Shown here: piece by piece, positions 1 through 9,838 of the stretch
How the letters are laid out: each line of letters opens with the position of its first letter
Position numbering within the stretch: position 1 is the first letter of the stretch
Assembly: GCA_002862945.1 (NCBI GenBank)
Contig: PKCJ01000097.1
Location: forward strand, 1-36,871
Direction of reading: 5' to 3'
Length of the DNA: 36,871 nucleotides
Source of the DNA: Opitutia bacterium
GTDB lineage: Bacteria; Verrucomicrobiota; Verrucomicrobiia; Opitutales; Coraliomargaritaceae
The notes under the pieces: model-generated
The model's input: only the letters and a program-made list of their open reading frames with translations
Told to the model about the DNA's origin: nothing
The model's database searches: none
Made by a program: the position numbers and the translations under genes

Positions 1-2
1 AG

Positions 3-1004
3 ATACCCGAGTCCGAAGTCGTTGCCCGTGGCATCAACGATGATGACCACCGTATCTACACCGTTAACGAAGCAGTGGCTCATTACTTGACCGGGCAAAA
101 CTTCAACGAAGCCTTTCTCTACTCGCTCCGTGACCCCGACGAGACGCTGTTCTTTTTTGGCGAAGAAAGCCATAAAGTCCTCGCATTGGATAACCCGCTT
201 CAGAGTGACCAAAGCCACCTTCGTGCATCGCTCCTTCCCGGCCTCTTGGACGTGCTCAAACTCAATGCCGCACGCGGCACGGGTGCCACACGCTTTTTTG
301 AACGCGGACACGTCTACCGCGAGGTCAAAGGTGAGATGGTCGAACTTGTCTCTGTCGGCTTCGTGATCGTCGCCGATCAAATCTCTCGCGAGTGGCGCCA
401 GCGTGAAGTCGCCGATTTTTACACCGCTAAGACAATCTCTGGTGCAATTTTAGACATTGCAGGCACCGCTGCCAGCAAGCTCAGTTTCAAACCAATTGAA
501 GACTGCAAGCTCTGGCAAAGCGGGCAATCCGCAGAAGCGGGGGACTTTGCTAAGATGGGCTTCCAAGTCACTTGCGGTCTCCTTAACATTGCCACCTTGA
601 AAGACCGCTGGGATCTGACCACACCCGTGATCGCCGGTTCGATCTTGATGACTCCAAAATTCTTTGAGCGTAAAGCCAAACGCGGACGCCACAGCGGCGT
701 CAGTAATCAGCCCGCTTCCGCCAAGGACCTCGCACTCATCGTCGATCAATCCGTACACGCAGGCGATGTCGAGAAAGACCTCGTTAAATTCGCCAAGAAA
801 GCGACCCAAGGCTTCAACTGCGAAAGCGTCCGTATTTTTGATTTCTACGAGGGTGAAGGCCTCCCCGCAGGTAAAAAGAGCCTCGCGCTCACGATGTCCT
901 TCCGGGCGTCTGACCGCACCCTGAAAGACAAAGAAGTCAACGCCGCCTTCGAGGGAATACAGAAGCACATTTTGGATAAAACTGATTACCTAATCCGTAA
1001 ATAA
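3..1004 (+). CDS. pheT: Phenylalanine--tRNA ligase beta subunit, C-terminal part (5' end outside window)
   Basis: This is the larger subunit of the (alpha-beta)2 enzyme that charges tRNA-Phe in the cytoplasm. The reading frame is open from the first bases, so only about 333 C-terminal residues are seen and the true start lies to the left; the GTG at 75 is internal. The NPLQSDQSHLRASLLPGLL stretch is the typical PheT class II-like core motif. The last ~95 residues (from about NQPASAKDLALIVD to YLIRK) match the FDX-ACB tRNA anticodon-binding domain that ends bacterial PheT. No pheS is visible; it would be expected upstream. No clear terminator follows the TAA. Confidence 0.95.
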   Translation: MPESEVVARGINDDDHRIYTVNEAVAHYLTGQNFNEAFLYSLRDPDETLFFFGEESHKVLALDNPLQSDQSHLRASLLPGLLDVLKLNAARGTGATRFFERGHVYREVKGEMVELVSVGFVIVADQISREWRQREVADFYTAKTISGAILDIAGTAASKLSFKPIEDCKLWQSGQSAEAGDFAKMGFQVTCGLLNIATLKDRWDLTTPVIAGSILMTPKFFERKAKRGRHSGVSNQPASAKDLALIVDQSVHAGDVEKDLVKFAKKATQGFNCESVRIFDFYEGEGLPAGKKSLALTMSFRASDRTLKDKEVNAAFEGIQKHILDKTDYLIRK

Positions 1005-1043
1005 ATGTCTGCTGGGATCAGTATACTTCAGAACTAATCGTGG

Positions 1044-1225
1044 CTAGATTTGCGGGTAGATATGTCCTTGAGCTTGCAGGTATTCACATTTATAAAACAA
1101 AAAAGCTCCACCCAAGAATTGTTTCTCGAGAGGGGCATTTTCCATTTCAGCAGTCGTCGCCGCAGAGGCGAATGTGGGTAGTATTAAAAGGGTGTGAGCG
1201 CAGAGAGTAGGATAATCTCAATCAT
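1044..1225 (-). pseudogene. Frame-broken gene for a small exported peptide
   Basis: Reading leftward from ATG at 1225 gives MIEIILLSALTPF and then a stop at a run of four T (1189-1186). If that run had one more T, the frame would continue as LILPTFASAA, then TTAEMENAPLEKQFLGG, and run to a TAG at 1044-1046, making a peptide of about 59 residues. The reconstructed start looks like a classic signal peptide (hydrophobic core, then ASAA before the cleavage point). Either the gene lost one base, or the base call in the homopolymer is wrong. No family is recognised. The signal-peptide logic is the only support, so this is tentative. Confidence 0.35.
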
Positions 1226-1425
1226 TATGGAGTTCAGGGCTACAGATTTTTTATTCTTTGTGCATAAAATCGTAACATGAAGATTATCTTTGATCAGCGG
1301 CTAGCTCGAATCCCTTAGCAATATAGGGCCTGCCCTTTTCAGGGGCGCGCGACCCTTGCGCCTTAAAGTTTCACTCTAGCGACGATTCCCCCTCCCAAAA
1401 AAAATCCTAGCATTTGGACTTAGTG

Positions 1426-1443
1426 TTGCACATATATGCACAA
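1426..1443. promoter_or_regulatory. Imperfect palindrome upstream of the sulfatase
   Basis: TTGCACATATATGCACAA reads as TTG-CA-CATATATG-CA-CAA, symmetrical except for the two CA pairs. It lies about 40 bp before the GTG start of the sulfatase, where an operator would be expected. No regulator gene is adjacent and no family is assigned. Confidence 0.25.
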
Positions 1444-1482
1444 TAAAATAGACAAAACAGGTGTTTTTTAAAATATTGGTGT

Positions 1483-4155
1483 GTGCAATTATTAGATCAT
1501 GCCGTGTCCCGTTTCACATGTTTAGTGCTTCTACTCGCATTTGCTTTATTGGAAGCGAGTGCAAAAACTAACATCATACTCATTGTGACTGATGATCAGC
1601 GCTGGGATGCGACTGGATTTATGCAAGAGCGTATGCCATCACTTGGACGCACGGCACGTTTTCCTTGGATGGAGAACAATACGCCAAATTTAGATAGGCT
1701 CTCGGAAGAGGGGGTTCATTTTGACAATGGCTACGGCGTCTACTCCTTGTGTTCACCTGCGCGTGCTACCATGCTGACTGGTCAGTATCCTCATAAGCAC
1801 GGTATTACCAATAATAATACCGACTTCCCTAACGAGGTGGTCACCTATGCGAACTTGCTACAAGCCGAAGGTTATACGACGGGTTACTTCGGTAAATGGC
1901 ATATGGGCACGCAAGTCGATCGTCCAGGCTTTGATTACGTTCGAACCTTTTATGGCCAGGGCAAATATTTCGGAACTGTATTTAACGATGAAAATGGGAA
2001 CCCAGTGGATGCAATCACATTTGACCAACGTTCAGCACAATCAATCGTTATTAATATAACGGATCTTCCCTCCGGCGGGGCTAATCAAAGTATATATAGA
2101 ACAACAGATGGAAATCCATATTCCCAAATCCCTGCGCGTGAGTTATCCATGGGCGTAAATACTTTTGAAATAACTACTGCAGTTAGTTACAATCGTGGTT
2201 TATGGTTTAGGTTTTCAAGTGGCGAAGTAGAATTTGATTCGTTACGTTATAACGGAGTGCAGCTATTGAGTAATCCAGGGGTCGCGACTTCTATTCAAGC
2301 AAGCGGAATCTTTGAGGCCCGAGCGACGAATGTTTCGTATCCATATCGAATAGGTATTAATTCAGGCGGAGTATCCACTTGGGGCAGCAGTAGTACGGAG
2401 GGATGGATTGATGATACTTCCACTAATTATGCGGTCGAATTTATTCAGGACCAGGCATCTACCCCAAATCCATTTATGCTTTTCTTAGGATTTAAGACCC
2501 CCCATCAAGGTAGTCAAAATGGGGTATCTAATTGGTATCCTCCAGCTAGGACAGATACATTATTTGATAATCAGTTATCAACTTATGTCCCGAATCTAGA
2601 TGTCAGTCCCCCGTTTGCTCCGGGTGCAAATGGAGGAAATAGTGGTCACAGTACGAACCGTAATTACTGCGAGACTATTGCGGGGATTGATGGCTGCGTA
2701 GGGAATATCTTAGACGCGGTGCAAGCTGCGGGAATAGACGATGAGACCGCTATTATTTTTATCAGCGATAACGGATTCTTCAGAGGTGAACATGGCTTAA
2801 GCGACAAGCGGGCTGCTTACGAGGAGAGTGTACGATTACCATTCATGATTCGTCATCCAAGCCTACAGACTTCGAGTGGCCAAATTGTTAATGAAATTGT
2901 ATCCAACTTAGACATTGCGCCGACTATTTTAAATTTAGCTGGGATTGAGGTGCCAGCCTCCATGCAAGGAGCCAGTCTTGTGCCATTTATTCGAGGAGAA
3001 GTGCCCAATGACTGGCGAGACCATCTATTTATTGAGTATACCCATGACGCCGAATTTCCAACGGCTAGTGTGCGCCCTTACATTTCTTTAATTCACAAAG
3101 ATGGACTGAAGATTGTGCGCTACCAAGAGAACGCTTCTTGGAATGAACTTTTTGATACGAGTATATCCGCCGATCCTTATGAAATAACTAATATCATCAA
3201 TTCTAGTGCACTAGTAGATCAGCAGAATCGAGCTATGATGGAAGGCCTGCTTATTGAGGAAAGCTACAAGACCGATTTCTTGAAAATTATACAAAATAAT
3301 ATGTCTGATAGTGGTGGTTCACTCACACTTGCTGCCGGCGAAGGCTTTCCATTTAAATTAGAATCTAGTGCCGATTTACAGAGCTGGTATGAGGAGGGAT
3401 CTTTTGAAGGCGACAATGAAGCAGTGACTATCAGTACAATTAATAGTGCAGGATCCGATGCAGCTGTAACGCTGACTTCTCAAACTGTAATTGGTGATAG
3501 CGCGGACCATGTTCTTCGATCTGGATCGCTCCCAGGTATTATAAATGCATCGTCGAGTACGCTGGCAGTTGGATCGACTACCTCAAGCCCTAGTGGTGGT
3601 CGTAATGCAGTCCTGATCTTCGAATTGCCGAATATTGGAAGCGAAGAGCAAATTCACAGCGCGACTCTTGCAGTTACGGTAGAGAGACTAAATATAATGA
3701 CTGATTTTGATGCAGATTTATGGTCTTTGGGAATTTATGATTCTAATGGCACCGATCCCGATGGAGATGGATTGGTCGATTACCATGAGATTGATACGGG
3801 CAACGCCAACTTGGTTAAATTACAGGATGCATTTTTGAATGACCTGACCGCAGGCACGACTTCGGAGACGCAGTCGGTGCGGGTTACGAGCAGTCCAGTG
3901 AGCCGATTAAGCGATTACTTGTGGCAATTTTATAATTCTAATCCGGATTATAGTGGTGGTAAATATCTGCATTTGAGGGTGAACCCCGAGATTGGTAGCA
4001 TTAATGACATTGGCGGTGAAAATGTTCAATTCACGATAAAGGCAGCGCATTACAGCAATACGAATCAGGAGAGACCAGCCCTTACTATTAAGCTGAAGGA
4101 TTTAAGCGATGTCGCTACGAAAAGATTTTATAGAGTTCGTTACGGCGAAGATTAA
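1483..4155 (+). CDS. Secreted S1-family sulfatase with an inserted module and C-terminal extension
   Basis: The protein should hydrolyse sulfate esters, probably on algal polysaccharide, outside the cytoplasm. The start is GTG with an N-terminal signal peptide (about residues 8-27). The sulfatase fold follows: metal-binding DDQ at 37-39, the formylglycine motif CSPAR at 90-94 (cysteine type, needing a maturation enzyme not encoded here), GKWHMG at 137-142 and FISDNG at 426-431. Residues ~181-306 interrupt the usual spacing and look like a beta-rich carbohydrate-binding-type insert. After about residue 600 comes an ESSADLQSWYEEG segment, a Ca-binding-like DPDGDGLVDYHE stretch near 758-769 and an end in FYRVRYGED. 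At 890 residues it is far longer than the usual 450-600. GTG at 1504 is another possible start. No Shine-Dalgarno is visible. The substrate cannot be told. Confidence 0.88.
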   Translation: MQLLDHAVSRFTCLVLLLAFALLEASAKTNIILIVTDDQRWDATGFMQERMPSLGRTARFPWMENNTPNLDRLSEEGVHFDNGYGVYSLCSPARATMLTGQYPHKHGITNNNTDFPNEVVTYANLLQAEGYTTGYFGKWHMGTQVDRPGFDYVRTFYGQGKYFGTVFNDENGNPVDAITFDQRSAQSIVINITDLPSGGANQSIYRTTDGNPYSQIPARELSMGVNTFEITTAVSYNRGLWFRFSSGEVEFDSLRYNGVQLLSNPGVATSIQASGIFEARATNVSYPYRIGINSGGVSTWGSSSTEGWIDDTSTNYAVEFIQDQASTPNPFMLFLGFKTPHQGSQNGVSNWYPPARTDTLFDNQLSTYVPNLDVSPPFAPGANGGNSGHSTNRNYCETIAGIDGCVGNILDAVQAAGIDDETAIIFISDNGFFRGEHGLSDKRAAYEESVRLPFMIRHPSLQTSSGQIVNEIVSNLDIAPTILNLAGIEVPASMQGASLVPFIRGEVPNDWRDHLFIEYTHDAEFPTASVRPYISLIHKDGLKIVRYQENASWNELFDTSISADPYEITNIINSSALVDQQNRAMMEGLLIEESYKTDFLKIIQNNMSDSGGSLTLAAGEGFPFKLESSADLQSWYEEGSFEGDNEAVTISTINSAGSDAAVTLTSQTVIGDSADHVLRSGSLPGIINASSSTLAVGSTTSSPSGGRNAVLIFELPNIGSEEQIHSATLAVTVERLNIMTDFDADLWSLGIYDSNGTDPDGDGLVDYHEIDTGNANLVKLQDAFLNDLTAGTTSETQSVRVTSSPVSRLSDYLWQFYNSNPDYSGGKYLHLRVNPEIGSINDIGGENVQFTIKAAHYSNTNQERPALTIKLKDLSDVATKRFYRVRYGED

Positions 4156-4323
4156 TTCCTGTCAGTTTGGTCATGGCAGCGAGGGCCCTATCGAGCAGGG
4201 TGTAAGCCAAGGGTGTGCGATGATGTCATTAGATCTTTTTGAGTCCGGATAAATATTTCATTAGCATCATCAAATCTTCAGGAAGAAGATTGCTGTTTAA
4301 AAGAATAATGAAAAATATAGGCG

Positions 4324-4329
4324 TATAAT
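4324..4329 (+). promoter_or_regulatory. Candidate -10 box of the nitrilase gene
   Basis: A perfect TATAAT lies 35 bp before the ATG at 4365. No good -35 element is found at 16-18 bp, so the promoter assignment rests on the -10 alone. Confidence 0.35.
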
Positions 4330-4364
4330 ATGACTATAAAATTCTTTTTATTAGGGCTCTATAA

Positions 4365-5159
4365 ATGAAAATTTCTATCGCACAGTTTGCCGTCAAACGC
4401 GGCGACGCTAGTGCTAATTTAGCACGAATTGCTGAGCTGGGTGAAGAGGCTGCATCCTTTGGGACCAATTTGCTGTGCTTGCCTGAGATGAGCACGACGG
4501 GTTTCGATTGGTCGTCTAATCGCGAACACTTAGCGGATGCGTCCGCTTCAATCGCGGAGCTCAAAGATATTGCGCAGGAACAGGGGATAGCCATTTGCGG
4601 ATCATTTTTAGAAAAGACTGAACTAGGAAATGCTGCCAACTGTTTTCATTATATTGACGCCAAAGGTTCACTCTTGGCTCGTTATCGAAAGATGCACTTG
4701 TTCAAGCTGTTTCACGAGGAAGGCCATGTCGAAGCTGGAAATGAATGTGTCGTATTTGATACTGCATACGGTAAGATTGGTGCATCAATCTGCTATGACC
4801 TTCGTTTCCCCGAGCTTTTCAGGCAGAACACTAGAGCTGGCGCATTGCTACATATTTTACCCGCCGCTTTCCCGCACCCACGCCTAGAGCATTGGCGGAA
4901 ATTAGTCTGTGCGCGTGCCATCGAAAATCAAACTTACTTCATCGCTACGAATCAATCAGGGGTCGAAGACCATGGTAGCGGTTTGGGGGAGGCCCACTAT
5001 TTTGGTCACTCCATGGTGGTCGACCCATGGGGAGAGATCGTAACCGAAGCGAATGAAGACGAGTGCCTGCTCCAAGTAGAGATCGATCTTTCGAATGTAA
5101 ACAGAGTCCGCAAAAAGCTTAGCGCGTGGGATGATCGTCGGACGGATGTCTTCAGTTAA
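4365..5159 (+). CDS. Carbon-nitrogen hydrolase (nitrilase superfamily), omega-amidase-like
   Basis: This is a cytoplasmic amidase of the nitrilase fold. The catalytic Glu-Lys-Cys triad is complete: E41 in LPEMS, K109 in RYRKMHLF and C143 in SICYDLRFPELFR. The 264-residue length and the HLF...EAG spacing after the lysine resemble YafV/Nit2-type omega-amidases, which deamidate alpha-ketoglutaramate or its methionine-salvage analogue and so clean up transaminase products. A NIT1-type deaminated-glutathione amidase is the main alternative. The gene is alone on its strand, converging with rpe. An A+T-rich 8-bp inverted repeat (5155-5178) overlaps the stop but has no terminator features. Confidence 0.85.
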   Translation: MKISIAQFAVKRGDASANLARIAELGEEAASFGTNLLCLPEMSTTGFDWSSNREHLADASASIAELKDIAQEQGIAICGSFLEKTELGNAANCFHYIDAKGSLLARYRKMHLFKLFHEEGHVEAGNECVVFDTAYGKIGASICYDLRFPELFRQNTRAGALLHILPAAFPHPRLEHWRKLVCARAIENQTYFIATNQSGVEDHGSGLGEAHYFGHSMVVDPWGEIVTEANEDECLLQVEIDLSNVNRVRKKLSAWDDRRTDVFS

Positions 5160-5238
5160 TTTGGAGTTCTAAATTAACTAAATGGATTTGCTAGACTTAA
5201 AGTCGTCTAACGGAGGAACTTCGACTCGCGTGGAAGCT

Positions 5239-5898
5239 CTATGCGGTGACCACTGCAATAAAAGCCGATGGGTCGACTGCCTTAAAAAATGCCGTGCCAG
5301 CCACTATGGTATCTGCGCCCCGTGCCGTGCACAGTGGCGCTGTCTCCAGGTCCACGCCACCGTCGATTTCTAGTCGATAGTCCAAGCCCATCTCTGCTCG
5401 CCATGTGTCAAATTGCTCGATTTTGGGAAGTACATCCTGTCGGAAGCTTTGTCCTCCGAAGCCAGGCTCTACCGTCATCAACAAGACGATGTCACAGTTC
5501 GGTAAGAATTTTTTTGCGTAGTCTGCGGGTGTGTCGGGCTTTAGAACGACGCCGCACTTGCAGCCTTTCGATTTGATGTAGGCAAGGGTTTCGGCGACTG
5601 GATAATCAGGCTCAAGGTGTATTGTGATTTGATCCGCACCTGCATCGAGGAAGGCATTGATATAGAGCTGTGGATTATCCAGCATCAGGTGGACATCGAA
5701 GAATAGCTTAGAGTCAGGACGCATTGCTTTGACCGTTTGCGGACCAAAACTCAGGTTGGTTACGAAGTGTCCATCCATAATATCAAGGTGCACCCATTGC
5801 AGTCCCGCATCTTCAATTACTTTTAGGCTGCTGCGGAGATTTGCATGATCGCCCGCTAGAATAGATGGAGCGAGTAAAGTGTCGTGTGGGCTAGGCAT
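5239..5898 (-). CDS. rpe: Ribulose-phosphate 3-epimerase
   Basis: This enzyme interconverts ribulose 5-phosphate and xylulose 5-phosphate in the pentose phosphate pathway. The TIM-barrel signatures are all present: LAPSILAGDHANL at 9-21, HLDIMDGHFV with metal ligands H38 and D40, H70 in FDVHLM, MTVEPGFGGQSF at 141-152, and EIDGGVD with catalytic D179. The 219-residue length is typical. It is the last gene of a leftward run nadE-hemL-rpe, 50 bp after hemL, and may share its transcript. Confidence 0.95.
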   Translation of the reverse strand: MPSPHDTLLAPSILAGDHANLRSSLKVIEDAGLQWVHLDIMDGHFVTNLSFGPQTVKAMRPDSKLFFDVHLMLDNPQLYINAFLDAGADQITIHLEPDYPVAETLAYIKSKGCKCGVVLKPDTPADYAKKFLPNCDIVLLMTVEPGFGGQSFRQDVLPKIEQFDTWRAEMGLDYRLEIDGGVDLETAPLCTARGADTIVAGTAFFKAVDPSAFIAVVTA

Positions 5899-5948
5899 AC
5901 TTTGATTAAGATATCCATCGATTTGATGGCAAGACTGGCTTTTTCTAG

Positions 5949-7226
5949 TTAAATTGATCGAATGCCAGCGGCCAAAACTTCGGCGGCTTGTTTAATATCA
6001 GCCCCGTCATGGGCGGTGGAGATAAAGCAAGTCTCGTAAGCGGAGGGGGGGAGGTAAACGCCATTATTGAGAGCAAATTTGAAGAGTTGGTTGAAATGCT
6101 CAGTCTGACTGGTGGTGGCATCTTCTAGATTGCGCACGGGTTTTTCAGCGAAGAAGAGTGCAAACATCGAACCGACTTGTGGGACTTGGAGTGCTAAGCC
6201 TTTTTCTCGAGCAGCTTCTAATAGGGCGTCGCGGATCTGCGCACCCATTTTCTCGAAGAGCGGATAGGGATTGGTGTCTTTGAGCTTTTTTAAAGATGCG
6301 ATGCCTGCAGCCATGGCAAGAGGATTGCCACTCAGGGTGCCCGCTTGATACACTGGTCCTAGTGGGGCAAGGTAATCCATGATCTCAGCCTTGCCGCCGA
6401 AGGCACCGACGGGGAGTCCTCCTCCGATAATTTTACCCAAGGCAGTGAGATCGGGTGTAATGCCGATACGCTCTTGTACGCCACCGAGGGCGAGACGGAA
6501 ACCTGTCATGACTTCGTCGAATATAAGTAGTGATTGGTTCCTTGTGCAGAGTTTGCGGAGTAATTCAAGGTAGCCCGCGTCCGGTAGAATCATTCCGCAG
6601 TTCGCTGGGTAGGGTTCGACGATGATAGCCGCGATGTCTTCGCCCCCATTGGCAAAAGCTTCGTGAACGCCATCTGCGTCATTGTAATCGATTACAATGG
6701 TTTCAGCAGCGAAACTATCGGGAATACCCGCGCTGTCGGGGTTACCTAGGGTGAGCGCGCCAGAGCCTGCTTTAACCAGCAGTGAATCGACATGGCCGTG
6801 GTAGCAGCCGGCGAACTTTATGACCTTGTTACGACCCGTATAGCCACGTGCGAGGCGGATGGCGGACATGGTCGCTTCGGTGCCCGAGTTGCACATGCGC
6901 ACCTTCTCGACAGAGGGCACGATCTCAACGAGTCGTGCGGCCATTTCGACCTCATAGGGGTTTGGTGTGCCGAAGCTAGTGCCGTCATTAAGGGCTGTGG
7001 CGATGGCCTCGCGGATGTCGGGATCGTTATGCCCGTGCACGGCTGGGCCCCATGTGCAGACAAAGTCAATGAGTTCGACGTCGTCGGCCGTAGTCAGGTG
7101 GGCGCCGTTCGCGCGCTTGGTAAAGAAGGGCGCGCCGCCGACGGAACGGAATGCACGAACAGGAGAGTTCACACCGCCGGGTGTGAGTTGCTGAGCACGT
7201 TGGAAGAGTTGTTCGGATGCATTCAT
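5949..7226 (-). CDS. hemL: Glutamate-1-semialdehyde 2,1-aminomutase
   Basis: This PLP enzyme makes 5-aminolevulinate, the tetrapyrrole precursor, in the C5 pathway. It is a class III aminotransferase fold of 425 residues. The N-terminal [12 protein letters not shown] signature is at 15-27, the SGTEA phosphate-binding motif at 114-118, DEV at 237-239 and the Schiff-base lysine K265 in [18 protein letters not shown]. The GSA-aminomutase start signature and the gene length separate it from general aminotransferases. It follows nadE by 30 bp. Confidence 0.95.
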   Translation of the reverse strand: MNASEQLFQRAQQLTPGGVNSPVRAFRSVGGAPFFTKRANGAHLTTADDVELIDFVCTWGPAVHGHNDPDIREAIATALNDGTSFGTPNPYEVEMAARLVEIVPSVEKVRMCNSGTEATMSAIRLARGYTGRNKVIKFAGCYHGHVDSLLVKAGSGALTLGNPDSAGIPDSFAAETIVIDYNDADGVHEAFANGGEDIAAIIVEPYPANCGMILPDAGYLELLRKLCTRNQSLLIFDEVMTGFRLALGGVQERIGITPDLTALGKIIGGGLPVGAFGGKAEIMDYLAPLGPVYQAGTLSGNPLAMAAGIASLKKLKDTNPYPLFEKMGAQIRDALLEAAREKGLALQVPQVGSMFALFFAEKPVRNLEDATTSQTEHFNQLFKFALNNGVYLPPSAYETCFISTAHDGADIKQAAEVLAAGIRSI

Positions 7227-7256
7227 AAGAGAAAGTTCGATGATCGAGCGAAGCGA

Positions 7257-8906
7257 CTAGCTCACATATTTCTGCACGATGGGAATACGCCTTCCGACGC
7301 CGAAGGCTAGGGGAGTGGTTTTGAGGCCTGGAGCGGCTTGTTTGCGTTTGTATTCGTTGAGGTCTACTTTGCGAACAATGTCATCCACGACTGCCTCTTT
7401 GTAGCCTTTTTCGACGATCTCGGCACGCGAGAGACCTTCTTCGACGTAGAGTCTTAGAATGCCGTCGAGCACTGGATAGAGAGGCAATGAGTCTTCGTCT
7501 TTTTGATCGGGGCGGAGCTCGGCGGAAGGAGGCTTTTCGATTGTGTTGACAGGAATGAGCTCTCGGCCCGCAGCCGTGTTAATGTGGCGCGCTAGGGCGT
7601 AGACTTTCATCTTGGGTAAATCGGAGATAACGGCGAGTCCACCGCACATGTCGCCGTAAAGTGTGCAATAGCCGACGGCTATTTCGCTCTTATTGCCGGT
7701 GGTGAGGAGGAGAGCGCCAAACTTATTCGACATGGCCATTAGGAGCAGACCGCGGGCACGAGCCTGTATATTTTCCTCGGTCACATCAGTGGCACATCCG
7801 TCGAAGAGATCCCCTAACGCGGACTCAGCGCAGGCCACGGTGTCGGAGATAGCAACTTCGTGGTATTCAATGCCAAGATTCTTAGCGAGCGCTGCGGCGT
7901 CGTCGCGACTGTGTTGGCTAGAAATCGCGGAAGGCAGAGCAATGCCGATGACTTGATCTGCCCCGAAGGCTTCGGCGGCAAGAGCGGCGACGACTGCGGA
8001 GTCAATGCCGCCACTCAGGCCGATGATGGTCTTATTGAAGCCGCTTTTGTAAGCGTAATCGCGTAGGCCGAGCACGAGTGCGTCTTGTGTAGCGGTGTTT
8101 CCCTTAGGGTTGAAGTGCTCCGAAATGTAAGCGACTGGATTGTCGAGGTCGATGATGTGGTTCTCAGCGCGGAAGGCTGCGAGTCCCGCGACGAGTCCGC
8201 GCTCGGGGGATACAGCTAGGCTACCGCCATCGAAGATGAGTTCGTCGTTCCCACCAACCGCATTGCAATAAATTACGGGGCAAGCACAACGCTCAGCAGC
8301 ATCTTGCACAAGTGGTTCGCGAACTTCGTTTTTACCCTCGTGCCAAGGGCTGGCAGAGAGGTTTAGGAGGAGGTCAATTTTTTGCTCAGCAAGCTTGCCC
8401 AGAGGATCTTTACAATAGCGTCGACTGGTCTGGAGGTCAGGATTCGTCCAGATGTCTTCACAAATCGTAATGCCTACTTTCTTTCCTTTCCAGTCACAGA
8501 TCATAGGGCCTTCCGCTGGTTCAAAGTAGCGCTCTTCGTCGAAGACATCATAGCTGGGTAAGAGTGACTTGTGTCCGACCGCGTTGATCTTGCCTGATTC
8601 GCACCAAGCTGCCGCATTGTAAAAGGGACGCCCAGTAATCGATAAGCCGCGATCTTGCACGTAACCGATGACGGCAGGAACTTCGCCGATTTGTTGGGCG
8701 ATGGACTCAAGGGCGTCTTCGATGTCGCTGACAAAACGTGATTTAAAGAGTAAATCGCGCGGTGGATAGCCACAGAGTGCGAGCTCAGGGAATAGGATGA
8801 GCTTCGCCCCGTCAGCAACAAGGGAATTGTAGGCACTCATTATGAGTTGTGAGTTACCAGGAAGGTCGCCGACGGTGGTGTTGATTTGTGCGATACCGAT
8901 TTTCAT
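7257..8906 (-). CDS. nadE: Glutamine-dependent NAD+ synthase
   Basis: The enzyme makes the last step of NAD synthesis, amidating nicotinate adenine dinucleotide with ammonia from glutamine. It is a two-domain protein of 549 residues. An N-terminal nitrilase-type glutaminase carries the triad E41 ([11 protein letters not shown]), K113 ([14 protein letters not shown]) and C149 (ITICEDIW). The C-terminal synthetase domain carries the ATP pyrophosphatase loop SGGIDSA at 298-304, then TTGNKSE and the [16 protein letters not shown] segment. It is the first gene of the leftward nadE-hemL-rpe run, divergent from maf. Confidence 0.96.
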   Translation of the reverse strand: MKIGIAQINTTVGDLPGNSQLIMSAYNSLVADGAKLILFPELALCGYPPRDLLFKSRFVSDIEDALESIAQQIGEVPAVIGYVQDRGLSITGRPFYNAAAWCESGKINAVGHKSLLPSYDVFDEERYFEPAEGPMICDWKGKKVGITICEDIWTNPDLQTSRRYCKDPLGKLAEQKIDLLLNLSASPWHEGKNEVREPLVQDAAERCACPVIYCNAVGGNDELIFDGGSLAVSPERGLVAGLAAFRAENHIIDLDNPVAYISEHFNPKGNTATQDALVLGLRDYAYKSGFNKTIIGLSGGIDSAVVAALAAEAFGADQVIGIALPSAISSQHSRDDAAALAKNLGIEYHEVAISDTVACAESALGDLFDGCATDVTEENIQARARGLLLMAMSNKFGALLLTTGNKSEIAVGYCTLYGDMCGGLAVISDLPKMKVYALARHINTAAGRELIPVNTIEKPPSAELRPDQKDEDSLPLYPVLDGILRLYVEEGLSRAEIVEKGYKEAVVDDIVRKVDLNEYKRKQAAPGLKTTPLAFGVGRRIPIVQKYVS

Positions 8907-9223
8907 AGAATGTGCGGATTTTGAACAATTGCTTGAACTGCTACTGGCAAATGGGTGACATGCAGAATTAGTTGTAACTATTGCTTACACGCAAGTCCTA
9001 GGAATACTTTCAATGTTTAGAGAATACAAGACATTCGCCATTTTTAAAGTCTCCTGCTTGATCTTATTATCATCTTTAGATTTTACGGAGTTAATAAAGG
9101 AGCACGTGCCGTCTAAGTGTCGCTCTTTGTTCGATGTGCAGATCATCATACGAACTTCTTCGCTTGAGATGATGGCATTTGCACCTCCGAGCAGATCGAC
9201 TGAACAGGTGTTGGCTTAGACTG
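8907..9223. other. Intergenic stretch between divergent nadE and maf
   Basis: This 317-bp gap should contain both promoters. A 68-codon open frame at 9013-9219 has no recognisable protein features and ends a few bases before maf, so I do not call it a gene. No terminator, RNA gene or clear operator is seen. Confidence 0.5.
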
Positions 9224-9814
9224 ATGAATATACATCCAAAACAACTTTACCTCGCTTCTGCTTCACCGCGACGCGCTGAGCTAATGCGCCGTATGGGCTT
9301 GCGATTTGAAATTCGTCCTACGCATGTGGAAGAGGATGACTCGGGCAGCGCAGGGCCTGTGGAGATGGTGCTAGAAAATGCCAAATTGAAGGCCAGCACC
9401 TTGTCGGATTTGGAGCCAGATGCACTCGTGCTAGGTTCAGATACGACTGTGGCACTCGGCGAGCGGGTGCTTAGCAAGCCGACTGATATGGAAGACGCGC
9501 GCTGTATGCTTCAAATGCTTTCTGGACGTACTCATGCCGTTTATACTGCGGTCGCTCTGTTTTGGAAGTTAGGTTCTTTGGCGCATGTATTTTTCGAGTG
9601 CAGTCAAGTGCGCTTCCATGAATTGGATGACGCTCGGATAAATCAGTATTTTAAACTGGTTGATCCTTTGGACAAGGCGGGCGCTTATGGCATCCAAGTT
9701 GGTCGCGAGTTGATTGTTAAATCCGTCGAAGGTTCCGTTGAAAACGTGATGGGCTTGCCAATCCAGAGACTCGCTCTAACTATGGAGGAACTTGGTTTTG
9801 ATTTCATGAGCTAA
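9224..9814 (+). CDS. maf: Maf/YhdE-family nucleoside triphosphate pyrophosphatase
   Basis: Maf proteins hydrolyse non-canonical or surplus nucleoside triphosphates (dTTP/UTP or m7GTP) to monophosphates. The start is placed at ATG 9224 because the family begins with the [14 protein letters not shown] signature, here at residues 6-19; the open frame extends 15 codons further upstream without family similarity. Further landmarks are [10 protein letters not shown] (usually LGADT), [13 protein letters not shown] and [12 protein letters not shown]. The 196-residue length is typical. The dTTP/UTP subfamily seems likely from the DKAGAYGIQ segment, but this is not certain. Confidence 0.93.
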   Translation: MNIHPKQLYLASASPRRAELMRRMGLRFEIRPTHVEEDDSGSAGPVEMVLENAKLKASTLSDLEPDALVLGSDTTVALGERVLSKPTDMEDARCMLQMLSGRTHAVYTAVALFWKLGSLAHVFFECSQVRFHELDDARINQYFKLVDPLDKAGAYGIQVGRELIVKSVEGSVENVMGLPIQRLALTMEELGFDFMS

Positions 9815-9838
9815 GTAAGTTCACCTGAGTGTTATATT

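Larger units (their letters stand above)
1005..1482. other. Intergenic stretch between pheT and the sulfatase
   Basis: This 478-bp gap has no intact gene. The left half carries, on the minus strand, a frame-broken exported-peptide reading frame (annotated separately at 1044-1225). The right half is A+T-rich and holds an imperfect palindrome at 1426-1443 ahead of the sulfatase. I see no convincing terminator for pheT and no RNA gene. Confidence 0.6.

Noticed and set aside
450-968. Long antisense frames over pheT, hemL, nadE, typA, ligA and the TonB receptor
   Set aside because: They are shadows of conserved genes on the opposite strand; the sense products are unmistakable and the antisense translations show no domains.
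5155-5178. Inverted repeat GTTAATTT/AAATTAAC at the end of the nitrilase gene
   Set aside because: A+T-only 8-bp stem overlapping the stop codon, without a G+C stem or T tract; not a credible terminator.
9013-9219. 68-codon frame between nadE and maf
   Set aside because: No family, no Shine-Dalgarno, unlikely composition; it lies in a divergent promoter region.
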